IMG/VR virus record: IMGVR_UViG_3300044972_000509
Coordinates: 1-26,154 of that record
Strand: one strand, 5' to 3'
Origin: a virus
DNA length: 26,154 bases
How positions within the stretch are numbered: position 1 is the first letter of the stretch; the number at the start of each line of letters is the position of its first letter. Position numbers and translations under genes: made by a program. Below, one piece after another: positions 13,850 through 20,800 of the stretch. The notes below the pieces were generated by a model, which saw only the letters and a list, made by a program, of their open reading frames with translations, did no database searches and was not told the DNA's origin.

Positions 13850-14398
13850 ATGAGTGCTATAAAAACCCTTAGAATGTATGCCAAAAGTAAAAAACTTCCC
13901 CAGGCTGTTAAACTAGGAAATGTTCCATGCGAGTGGATTAAGTACGCTCAAAATGTTGCAATGGCTGCTCCTAATACTAGTGAACTTGCACTTAATCAAC
14001 GAGCAGAAAAAAACATTGCAGGCACAGAAATTGTAAATTATAATCAGCTTACAGAGTTTTACAATCAGCGATATATTGATAACATTGAGTTACCTAATGA
14101 AATTAAAGAGTTACAAGGTGTGCACCATTTAAGATTTGGAGTTCTAGATGAAGGTAACACAATACCCTTCCATTTAGATGAACCCTATACTTTAAGATTT
14201 GTATGTGTAATTACCGGATCTCATAAATTTAAGTTTGAAACGGGCTCAGAATATCTAATGAAAGAGGGTGAACTTTGGTTCATAAATGGATCATATAAGC
14301 ACTCAGTTGAAAATACATTTAGTGGAACAAGAATGGCACTGCTTGGTAAGTTTGAGCATTGTGAATACAATACGAGAATAATAAATGAATTATTATGA
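13850..14398 (+). CDS. Putative Fe(II)/2OG oxygenase, 182 aa
   Basis: First gene of the seven-gene plus-strand operon 13850-18768. The iron triad is H108-L-D110 (IPFHLDEPYTLRFVCV) and H151 (SYKHSVEN), with R161 (GTRMALLGKF). GELWFINGSYKHSVEN (140-155) is a textbook aspartyl/asparaginyl beta-hydroxylase distal block. The basic N-terminus (KTLRMYAKSKKLPQAVKLG) is probably a helix. The end overlaps the radical SAM gene by 14 nt. Position next to a radical SAM enzyme and a TauD-like oxygenase suggests successive oxidations of one substrate, which is inference. Confidence 0.75.
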   Translation: MSAIKTLRMYAKSKKLPQAVKLGNVPCEWIKYAQNVAMAAPNTSELALNQRAEKNIAGTEIVNYNQLTEFYNQRYIDNIELPNEIKELQGVHHLRFGVLDEGNTIPFHLDEPYTLRFVCVITGSHKFKFETGSEYLMKEGELWFINGSYKHSVENTFSGTRMALLGKFEHCEYNTRIINELL

Positions 14399-15332
14399 AT
14401 TAGAACCTTCTAAAAATCATTTCAGCGATGTCATGGTAGATATTACACATAAGTGCAACATGACTTGTAAAAATTGTTATGTCCCTAACCGAGACATTCC
14501 GGACATGGATGCAGATAGATTAATTGAAACAATAAAACAATTTCCAAAGCGAACAATGATACGAATCGTTGGCGCAGAGCCTACTGTAAGAAAAGACCTA
14601 CCGAGTATTATACGACGAATTAGAGAAACTGGTCATAGAGCTACATTGTTAACTAACGGATTAAGATTAGCTAATAATGATTATGTTAGAGAATTAAAAG
14701 ACAACAGACTTAATCACGTTTACCTAAGTTTAAACGGAGTAGATAACGATGATTGGTACGAATCTATAGACGAAATGCGTTGCTCTGTAAAGAAGATACA
14801 AGCGTTAGAAAATTTAGTTTCTAATAAATTTGTTATAGATACTGGAACTATTATTGTAAAAGGCGTTAACGACGAAGCTCCTGCAAGGATGCTAGAACTT
14901 TATCAGCGTAAAGGAATACAACATGCTCTATGCAGGATTAAAAATGTTGGTAAATTAGGACGTAGTATGTTCGATGAAACTGCCGGAGAGCATCGCCTGT
15001 CAATTAGCACAAACTACTCAATGAACGGGTTAATCAAATTAGTTGCAGACCAAGTAGGAGTTAGTGTAGACTATATCGAAAGCTGGCGCAACAGACCTAT
15101 ATACGAAAATACAAACCCAGAAGATAGTAGTTTTATTTTTCCATTAGATCCAAGAAGTGAAGGCAAGCTCATGCATCGAAGTGGCATTTGGTTTAAAATT
15201 GCAGATTGGGATACACTAGGAAATCCGGACGGTGTACCGCTGCCGAATAATACAAGAAGAGGCCGATTAACTGAAGATTTTAAAGTGGCACCTATGGCAG
15301 AGCATGTTAAATTAAACGAGGGAGGTTACTAA
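14385..15332 (+). CDS. Radical SAM enzyme
   Basis: A 315-aa radical SAM protein. The [4Fe-4S]-binding cysteines are C24, C28 and C31 (HKCNMTCKNCY), followed by the SAM-contact motif GAEPT (63-67, GGEP in most relatives) and TLLTNGLRL (strand 4 region, just before 100). This is the MoaA/NifB/PqqE-like arrangement. There is no evident cysteine-rich SPASM tail; the last 100 residues have none of the usual CxxxxxC pattern, so it probably carries only the cluster needed for radical generation. It cleaves SAM to a 5'-deoxyadenosyl radical; the substrate is unknown. The next start lies one base after its stop, and the preceding gene overlaps it, so expression is tightly coupled to two oxygenases. 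Confidence 0.85.
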   Translation: MNYYELEPSKNHFSDVMVDITHKCNMTCKNCYVPNRDIPDMDADRLIETIKQFPKRTMIRIVGAEPTVRKDLPSIIRRIRETGHRATLLTNGLRLANNDYVRELKDNRLNHVYLSLNGVDNDDWYESIDEMRCSVKKIQALENLVSNKFVIDTGTIIVKGVNDEAPARMLELYQRKGIQHALCRIKNVGKLGRSMFDETAGEHRLSISTNYSMNGLIKLVADQVGVSVDYIESWRNRPIYENTNPEDSSFIFPLDPRSEGKLMHRSGIWFKIADWDTLGNPDGVPLPNNTRRGRLTEDFKVAPMAEHVKLNEGGY

Positions 15333-15333
15333 G

Positions 15334-16380
15334 ATGAAAACTAAAAAATTAAATGGTTTTGGTAGTTTAGGCGTAGAAGTTTATGATTTAGATTTAAAAA
15401 CTTGCAGTGATAACGACATTAAAGAACTAGGTAAGATAGTCGTAGACCAACTAGTAGTGTATGTCAATGCAGAAAACTGCACAGTCTCTCCTGCAAGGTT
15501 GAATCATATTGCACAATTGTTTGGAGATCCTTTCGGCGGCCAAGATCAAAGTGCATATAAGATGGTTGAAGAAAAGCGTAAAAATCATCAATTAGATAGA
15601 AAAGATTTAAAAGCATTGCGTGAACTTAGAAAGATTCGAGTAGGGTTAGAAGAATACCCAGGTATGATCCGCGTCACTGGTATGAAGGACGACGAGGGAG
15701 ATTACATCGGTATGTTTGCTGAGGGTGAGTTGGATTGGCATAGTGATAGACAAGGCACGGGAAATTTTGTGCCGATGATCCTGTTACAAGCTGTAGAAGG
15801 CACAGTGGGCACATCTACCGAATTTTTACAAACTGCTGATGCCTATGAGTTACTAACGCCCGAATGGAAAACTATTATTGATAACCTTATCGGCGTACAT
15901 AAGTACACTCCTGGTAAAATGGCGCCAGGATTGAATGCTAGTCAAGATAATATTTTAAGAATGAACATGTGTCCCATTGACAACAGTGAAGTTCCTATAG
16001 TATGCTTTAGCCCAGGAGGCCGAAAAGGAATTAGACTTAGCTATAATACCCTAACTCATTTTAAAGGGTTTAGTCAACAAGACAGCGATGAGATATTACA
16101 ATTTATCATGAATCATTTCTTAAAAGATGAATATGTATATCACCAAGACTGGAATAACGGAGATCTAGTATTCATGGATCAAACTATTACTGTACATCGT
16201 CGACCAACTAAAGATTGTAGCAAACGTGTAATGATTAGACAAACTTGCAATTTTGATAACATTCTTAACAGAGGAACCCAAGGATTACAAAACATTGGCT
16301 ATGAGACTCCGGGTATCATTATCGATAGTAAGATGATTACTACACAAGAATATTTTGAAAAATTTAGATACGCATATTAA
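15334..16380 (+). CDS. TauD/TfdA-family Fe(II)/2OG dioxygenase
   Basis: A 348-aa TauD-like dioxygenase. The iron triad is H136-x-D138 (LDWHSDRQ) and H288 (ITVHRRP), and R298 or R302 (KRVMIRQT) would bind 2-oxoglutarate. The Thr in VGTSTEF (156-163) matches the TauD family strand after the HxD loop, and NNGDLVFMDQ (274-283) the strand before the distal histidine. The length is slightly above TauD (about 280), because of an insert around 70-105 rich in basic and acidic residues. Family members hydroxylate free small molecules or carrier-bound amino acids. With the acyl carrier protein 10 nt downstream, a carrier-bound substrate is attractive but unproven. It has a GGGAGG ribosome site. Confidence 0.85.
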   Translation: MKTKKLNGFGSLGVEVYDLDLKTCSDNDIKELGKIVVDQLVVYVNAENCTVSPARLNHIAQLFGDPFGGQDQSAYKMVEEKRKNHQLDRKDLKALRELRKIRVGLEEYPGMIRVTGMKDDEGDYIGMFAEGELDWHSDRQGTGNFVPMILLQAVEGTVGTSTEFLQTADAYELLTPEWKTIIDNLIGVHKYTPGKMAPGLNASQDNILRMNMCPIDNSEVPIVCFSPGGRKGIRLSYNTLTHFKGFSQQDSDEILQFIMNHFLKDEYVYHQDWNNGDLVFMDQTITVHRRPTKDCSKRVMIRQTCNFDNILNRGTQGLQNIGYETPGIIIDSKMITTQEYFEKFRYAY

Positions 16381-16390
16381 AGGAAATTAA

Positions 16391-16630
16391 ATGGAAAACG
16401 TAAAAGACAATTTGTTTAAATTGATGGCAGAACAAGTGGGCAAACCGTTGTCCACTATTACACTAGAATCTACATTCGAAGAGTTAGGCGCAGACTCACT
16501 AGATGTAGTAGAAATTGCACTAGCAGTAGAAGACGAATACAATATTGAGATTCCCGACGATTCAGCCGAGGGTATTAAAAATGTAGGTGATATCGTTGCT
16601 ATTGTTGAAAAATTAGTTAACGCAAAATGA
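16391..16630 (+). CDS. acpP: Acyl carrier protein
   Basis: A 79-aa acyl carrier protein, the usual length. The 4'-phosphopantetheine attachment site is S36 in GADSLDVVE, followed by the family block ALAVEDEYNIEIPDD. The protein is acidic and predicted four-helical. After modification by a phosphopantetheinyl transferase (none seen in the window, so the host would supply it), it carries acyl chains as thioesters. It sits between the TauD-like gene and a desaturase, has an AAAGGAAAT ribosome site, and its stop overlaps the desaturase start (ATGA). Either an acyl pool dedicated to the phage pathway or a decoy for host lipid synthesis is possible. Confidence 0.92.
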   Translation: MENVKDNLFKLMAEQVGKPLSTITLESTFEELGADSLDVVEIALAVEDEYNIEIPDDSAEGIKNVGDIVAIVEKLVNAK

Positions 16631-17439
16631 ATCCAGATAAATGGTTAGGCGGATCCGTTGCAAAAAAATTAAAAATTAATTTTATAATTTCTCACGCACT
16701 TATTATGTACTGGATAGTAACAGATTTTACTTGGCTGTGTTTATTATTAGGTATTGCGTCATATGTATTCATAGGAAAGATCGGTGCTGACATTGGTTTT
16801 CATAGATATTTTACTCACAGAAGTTTTTCTGTTAGTCCGTGGATACGAAAATATCTTTTAATTAATGCAACTTTAATAGGGCATGGTAGTGTGTTACTTT
16901 GGGTAGCTACACACAGGATACATCATGCTCACGGCGACACAGCGGCTGATCCGCATAGTCCGTTACATCACGGAATTATTACTACATGGTTACGATCGTG
17001 GACTACTACTAATAGGCCTAACATGATGTTGATGAAAGACATTGTAAAAGATCAACAGATTGTATTCCTACACAGAAATTATTTTAAAGTTTTTTATTCT
17101 TGGATTTTATTACTAATAGTAGCAAGTCTAGTGCTTGGTAACATTTATCCATTGCTTTTTTTATTTGCATTTCCAAATGCAGGATTTTTTAACGAAGCAG
17201 GTATGATAAACTCAATCGGTCATATGTGGGGGTATAGAACATACGACACTAAGGACAATAGTCATAACAGTTTGTTTGTTAACATATTAACTTTTGGAAA
17301 CGGATTACATAACACGCATCATGCTAAACCTAATCTATATACCTGTGACATACACGGAAAATGGTATGAGACTGATCCGATGAAATATATTATAAAGCTG
17401 ATTTCAAATGACGGAAGCCGAGTGGAAAATAAGGTGTGA
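16627..17439 (+). CDS. Delta-9-type fatty acid desaturase 2
   Basis: A 270-aa membrane desaturase with all three histidine boxes: HRYFTH (H59-H64), HRIHH (H96-H100) and HNTHH (H228-H232). ADPHSP after box 2 and GYRTYDTKDNS before box 3 mark the acyl-CoA/acyl-lipid delta-9 subfamily. Hydrophobic spans lie near 20-55, 74-94 and 155-185. It starts inside the acyl carrier protein stop codon, so it is translated with it. That makes an acyl-ACP-derived or newly made lipid chain a plausible substrate. It has low similarity to desaturase 1 outside the motifs, so a recent duplication is unlikely. Its end overlaps the next gene by 32 nt. Confidence 0.88.
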   Translation: MNPDKWLGGSVAKKLKINFIISHALIMYWIVTDFTWLCLLLGIASYVFIGKIGADIGFHRYFTHRSFSVSPWIRKYLLINATLIGHGSVLLWVATHRIHHAHGDTAADPHSPLHHGIITTWLRSWTTTNRPNMMLMKDIVKDQQIVFLHRNYFKVFYSWILLLIVASLVLGNIYPLLFLFAFPNAGFFNEAGMINSIGHMWGYRTYDTKDNSHNSLFVNILTFGNGLHNTHHAKPNLYTCDIHGKWYETDPMKYIIKLISNDGSRVENKV

Positions 17440-18124
17440 GTTAGCTGCCTTATACAGGGTAGCTGACTTGCTAGGTTGGAGTGACAATATATTCACGCAT
17501 ATTACTGTTAGAGTGCCTGGCGAAGAATCTGCATACTTGATCAACTCTTATGGGCTGCTTTTTGAAGAAGTTACAGCAAGTAATTTAGTCAAAGTTAATA
17601 TTGGCGGTGAAAAGATTACTGATGGTAGAGTTAACAGTGTTGCGTTAACTTTACATAATATTTTACACAAAGAACGTACAGATATAAACTGTATCATTCA
17701 TACACATACTCCTGCAGGCGTGGCAGTGAGTGCAGATCCCAACGGGTTGCTTCCAATATCACAACAGTCTTTAACTATTATCAACAGTGTCAGCTATCAC
17801 GATTACGAAGGCGTATTCTTTTGGGAGGACGAACAGAAAAGATTAGTAGACGATTTAGGTAACAATGATATATTAATATTACGAAATCACGGGCTAGTTG
17901 CAACAGCAGCCAATATTCCAAGCTGTTTTAGTAGAATGTATATGCTAGAAAGTGCGTGTTCTATACAGGCCCTATGTGTCAAAAAACCAATTTTAATAGA
18001 CCATTCTACAATAAATAGATCATTAGACGAATCAATGCACGGATCAAACAATAAAAGCACAGTATTGATGTGGAAAGCTATGCTTAGAAAAATAGAAAAA
18101 TTATGCCCAGACTACAAGAATTAA
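17408..18124 (+). CDS. Class II aldolase/adducin-like protein
   Basis: A 238-aa protein of the class II aldolase/adducin family. The zinc ligands H98 and H100 are in IIHTHTPAGVAV, and H161 is in ILRNHGL. The usual catalytic Glu/Asp of true aldolases, in the position before TLH (NSVALTLHNIL, 76-86), is missing: there is valine or alanine there. This matches the adducin-like bacterial subgroup, whose reaction is uncertain. The length and the block VSYHDYEG (128-135) also match that subgroup. It overlaps desaturase genes on both sides (32 and 22 nt), implying translational coupling. It may act on an aldehyde or hydroxy-acid in the same pathway; the function is not assured. Confidence 0.8.
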   Translation: MTEAEWKIRCELAALYRVADLLGWSDNIFTHITVRVPGEESAYLINSYGLLFEEVTASNLVKVNIGGEKITDGRVNSVALTLHNILHKERTDINCIIHTHTPAGVAVSADPNGLLPISQQSLTIINSVSYHDYEGVFFWEDEQKRLVDDLGNNDILILRNHGLVATAANIPSCFSRMYMLESACSIQALCVKKPILIDHSTINRSLDESMHGSNNKSTVLMWKAMLRKIEKLCPDYKN

Positions 18125-18768
18125 ACAAATTTATTAAAACTCATAGAAATAAATCAATAGTTTTATTTCACCATTTGGCATTAGCTGCTGGATTAGTTTA
18201 CTATGACTTTGCATGGCAATATGTAATAGCTTCAATATTAAGCGGTTATATTTTCTTTGCACTATTTGGACACGGTGGCCACTTGTATATTAGTCACCGA
18301 ACATATAAAGACACGTGGTACAACGGTATATATGCGTTTTTAATTAACTTGTTTACAGCAGCAGGCGGGCCGTTTAATTTTACTGTACTACATCGTCACC
18401 ATCACAAGTATTCAGATACCGCTAAAGATCCACATAGCCCTACCCATATTGGGTGGTGGAGAGTTTATTTGTTGATGTGGAAACATGTAGAAATAAGTCC
18501 TGTGTCTGTTCGAGATATGGCCAGAAGTAAATGGCTATTGTTTTTACACAGAAATCAAGTTAAAATACATTTTATCGCAGTAGCACTATTGGCAGTTATT
18601 GATCCCAGACTTGTGTTATTTGGTATTGCCCCGAGTGTTGTTTATACTATTCATGTAAATGGCTTAGTAAATTGGTTAGGGCATAGGGACGGAGTAGCAA
18701 GGAATATACCAGAAATTGCCTGGTTAACACCGCTAAGTTGGCGTCACGGCGATCACCATAATCATTGA
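18103..18768 (+). CDS. Fatty acid desaturase 3, short C-terminus
   Basis: A 221-aa membrane desaturase with box 1 HLYISH (H60-H65), box 2 HRHHH (H97-H101) and an unusual box 3 HGDHHNH (215-221) that ends at the stop codon. Relatives normally continue for several dozen residues after box 3, as in the other two desaturases here, so this protein lacks the usual tail. Whether it is active is open: the metal ligands are present. The stop codon overlaps the -35 box of the next promoter (TTGACC at 18765-18770), so the gene seems clipped exactly at the right edge of the island. It is the last gene of the acyl carrier protein operon. Confidence 0.8.
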   Translation: MPRLQELNKFIKTHRNKSIVLFHHLALAAGLVYYDFAWQYVIASILSGYIFFALFGHGGHLYISHRTYKDTWYNGIYAFLINLFTAAGGPFNFTVLHRHHHKYSDTAKDPHSPTHIGWWRVYLLMWKHVEISPVSVRDMARSKWLLFLHRNQVKIHFIAVALLAVIDPRLVLFGIAPSVVYTIHVNGLVNWLGHRDGVARNIPEIAWLTPLSWRHGDHHNH

Positions 18769-18793
18769 CCAAAATTAAAGTATCATGTATAAT
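18765..18793 (+). promoter_or_regulatory. Sigma70-type promoter for the 18799 operon
   Basis: TTGACC (18765-18770), a 17-nt spacer and a perfect TATAAT (18788-18793). The ATG at 18799 lies where transcription should start, so the mRNA is predicted to be leaderless or nearly so. Confidence 0.75.
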
Positions 18794-18798
18794 ACAGC

Positions 18799-19335
18799 AT
18801 GACTATTTCAAAAAGCCCGGAACGACATACTTTTCAAGCGGAGAATTATATCAAACGCTGTGAAGAAGAAGGTAAAGAACCTAACGAAGATTATCTCAAT
18901 CTTTATAAATCTTATCGCCAGCGGGATGAAGAAAACATGGTTGATCCTGCTTGGCAGAAGAATAACATGCAATATGATCTTCGGTCAACTGATTGGATAC
19001 TGGCCAAGGTTCGAGAGTCCGATAGCTACGCTCAAAATCTCTATGCAGCCATTTGCAACAACGAATTCTGCAAACGTGAGATGTGGCCCATTCTTAAAGA
19101 AGAATATTGGAGTGCCAGCTGGAGATCAGCAGGCGGCATCATTGCTGACATGCGAGAAGAAGGTGATTACATCGATTGGTACTGTAGTGGTATTGGTAAT
19201 AGCGAAAATGGCTACGGCTTAGATGGTCGTCGAGCCAATGGTTATGTATCAGAAGGCGTAGTTACAGAAGAAATTCAAGACGACCTATACAAGTTAGGTT
19301 GGTCAGTAGTAGAATCAAAAGGTGATTTAGAATGA
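18799..19335 (+). CDS. Conserved phage protein of unknown function, 178 aa
   Basis: Not assigned. A hydrophilic protein: the N-terminal 60 residues are charged and helical (EDYLNLYKSYRQRDEE), and the C-terminal half has aromatic clusters WSASWRSAGGIIADMR (104-119) and GDYIDWYCSGIG (about 122-133), which look like a conserved folded domain. No catalytic pattern is recognised. The gene sits directly behind a strong sigma70 promoter without a Shine-Dalgarno sequence and overlaps the cupin gene by 4 nt (ATGA). This is the first gene of the operon carrying IF-1. Confidence 0.75.
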   Translation: MTISKSPERHTFQAENYIKRCEEEGKEPNEDYLNLYKSYRQRDEENMVDPAWQKNNMQYDLRSTDWILAKVRESDSYAQNLYAAICNNEFCKREMWPILKEEYWSASWRSAGGIIADMREEGDYIDWYCSGIGNSENGYGLDGRRANGYVSEGVVTEEIQDDLYKLGWSVVESKGDLE

Positions 19336-19739
19336 CACAGTTAACTGGATATGTTAAAAAAGGTTGGGGCTATGAGTTGATTTGGGCCACCACTGAAAAG
19401 TATTGTGGGAAAATACTATGCTTTGAGCAAGTAGGTGCAAAATTTAGTATGCACTTTCACAAGGACAAAGATGAAACTTGGTTTGTAAATGCAGGACAAT
19501 TTAGTTTAAGATACATAGATACTAAGACTGCGGAGTTAAAGCAGGTTTTGCTAAAGGAAGGCGATACCTGGCATAATCCTCCACTACAACCTCACCAACT
19601 GATTGCCATGCAACCTAACAGTATGATTTTTGAAGTTAGTACTGTAGACAGTGTAGAAGACAATTATAGAATTGTTGCTGGAGATAGTCAAGCAGTCAAT
19701 AACACCGAGATAAAAAATGACACTAACATTCAAAGCTGA
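19332..19739 (+). CDS. Cupin-domain protein
   Basis: A 135-aa single-domain cupin. Cupin motif 1 is visible as MHFHKDKDETWFV (H41, H43, E48) and motif 2 as PPLQPHQL (H88), giving a plausible metal site. The opening KKGWGYELIWATT (9-21) is the type found in mannose-6-phosphate isomerase-like and dTDP-sugar-associated cupins. A sugar-phosphate or small-molecule role is possible but cannot be fixed. The C-terminal 20 residues are hydrophilic and likely disordered. It overlaps its upstream neighbour by 4 nt and the downstream AbrB-like gene by 23 nt. Confidence 0.75.
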   Translation: MTQLTGYVKKGWGYELIWATTEKYCGKILCFEQVGAKFSMHFHKDKDETWFVNAGQFSLRYIDTKTAELKQVLLKEGDTWHNPPLQPHQLIAMQPNSMIFEVSTVDSVEDNYRIVAGDSQAVNNTEIKNDTNIQS

Positions 19740-19890
19740 AGAAATTTTTGAAGACATTCCCGGAGATCCGGATAATGTTATGATGAAGATACCTCCCGAA
19801 ATTTGTGAAGCACAGGGCTGGAAGGAAGGTGACACACTAAATGTCAAGGTAGAAAACGGCGCACTCATTATCACTAAAAGTAATGGCTAA
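19717..19890 (+). CDS. AbrB/MazE/SpoVT-like small protein
   Basis: A 57-residue protein with the swapped-hairpin pattern of AbrB/MazE-type DNA-binding or antitoxin domains: VMMKIPPEICEAQGWKEGD (21-39), then LNVKVENGALIITK (41-54). The N-terminal 20 residues are an extension. No toxin-like gene is next to it: the neighbours are a cupin and IF-1. A transcription regulator of this operon or an orphan antitoxin are both possible. It overlaps genes on both sides (23 and 8 nt). Confidence 0.75.
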   Translation: MTLTFKAEEIFEDIPGDPDNVMMKIPPEICEAQGWKEGDTLNVKVENGALIITKSNG

Positions 19891-20101
19891 AAACGACGAA
19901 CTAATTGAACTTACTGGATCAGTAGTGGATGTGTTACCGAACTCAACTTTTAAAGTTAGAGTAAATACTACACATGAAGTACTATGCTACATGGGAGGCC
20001 GATTGAAGAAACATAAGATTAAAATTATCCTAGGGGATAATGTTAAAATAGAAATGAGTCCTTATGATCTAACCAAAGGCCGTATAACATATAGACTATA
20101 G
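19883..20101 (+). CDS. infA: Translation initiation factor IF-1
   Basis: A 72-aa S1/OB-fold protein, the exact length of bacterial IF-1. It matches family landmarks throughout: the start MAKNDELIELTGSVVDVLPN, the strand FKVRVNTTHEVLCYMGGRLKKHKIKI and the hallmark end SPYDLTKGRITYR. IF-1 binds the 30S A site, together with IF-2 and IF-3, and affects start-codon and leaderless mRNA selection. A phage copy could replace or compete with the host factor. No Shine-Dalgarno sequence; translation is probably coupled to the overlapping AbrB-like gene. The HKIKIILGDNVKIEMSPYDL core leaves little doubt about the family, but in vivo function is inferred. Confidence 0.92.
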   Translation: MAKNDELIELTGSVVDVLPNSTFKVRVNTTHEVLCYMGGRLKKHKIKIILGDNVKIEMSPYDLTKGRITYRL

Positions 20102-20102
20102 T

Positions 20103-20768
20103 GTGAATACTAATCTTCATGCGGTTCGCAGTATATGTACAAGTATAATGACTGAGGCCCATACCGGTTCTAAGTTTCGCAGCCTATTGGTAAAAATCCG
20201 CAAACACTTTAAATCTTTAGATTTAGTTATACATACTAAAAGAATAAAGACGTTAGAAGTTAATGAATTTTATATTAATGCATTTTATGACAGTATAGCT
20301 GATCATGAAAATGAGTGCCCTATAGAAGTAATAGTATACCACAATATTGACTTAGAAGAGTTTTTTGAACACTCTCAAGTTGGACAATTTCTTGTTCAAC
20401 TGTATGATGCAGTAGTTCATGAATTACGACACCAAGAACAGGGTCGCGCTAGAAATTATTTGCCCAATCCATATATTGTTGATCTTGAATCTACTGCCAG
20501 CTATCTCAGAGACCCTGATGAGATAGATGCCTATGCACTAAGCATTGCTATTGAGCTAATTCGAAATTTGGGCAGGACACGTAGCATACAGTACCTACAT
20601 CGTGCAAGCCGATTGGCTAATGTTCGTCCAAAAGGCTTGTACGCAAGTCCAAACTTATTTGCATACTTTGAAACTTTTGAACATCTCAATCACCCTGTTA
20701 TCCGTAAGCTGTTAAAAAAAGTTTTTTTGAACTTGGAAACGGTTGACAAGATGGCAGTTTTCTATTAA
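20103..20768 (+). CDS. Zincin-like metallopeptidase candidate A, 221 aa
   Basis: A protein with an HExxH motif (H106-E-L-R-H110, VVHELRHQEQGR) and a downstream acidic helix DPDEIDAYALSIAIEL (137-152) that could give the third metal ligand (E140 or D142). It is related to the protein encoded at 25001-25726, which has HEIVH and KDEMGAFAFNIACEL in the same order, and both end with a HPVIRxxxKK block. The basic N-terminus is probably helical. The GTG start has no Shine-Dalgarno sequence. The next promoter's -35 box lies in its last codons. Peptidase activity is inferred from the motif only; the substrate is unknown. Confidence 0.65.
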   Translation: MNTNLHAVRSICTSIMTEAHTGSKFRSLLVKIRKHFKSLDLVIHTKRIKTLEVNEFYINAFYDSIADHENECPIEVIVYHNIDLEEFFEHSQVGQFLVQLYDAVVHELRHQEQGRARNYLPNPYIVDLESTASYLRDPDEIDAYALSIAIELIRNLGRTRSIQYLHRASRLANVRPKGLYASPNLFAYFETFEHLNHPVIRKLLKKVFLNLETVDKMAVFY

Positions 20769-20771
20769 AAT
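20743..20771 (+). promoter_or_regulatory. Sigma70-type promoter for the 20801 operon
   Basis: TTGACA (20743-20748) inside the end of the upstream gene, a 17-nt spacer and TAAAAT (20766-20771). The start of transcription should be near 20778, with a leader containing CGGAGCG before the GTG at 20801. Confidence 0.65.
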
Positions 20772-20800
20772 ACACACATACTAACAGCACGGAGCGCATC

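Noticed and set aside
20714-20728. A7-G-T7 run inside a coding region, resembling a -1 frameshift slippery site
   Set aside because: The zero frame continues to a normal stop right before the next promoter, and there is no downstream gene in the -1 frame to fuse with. It is probably just an AT-rich tract.
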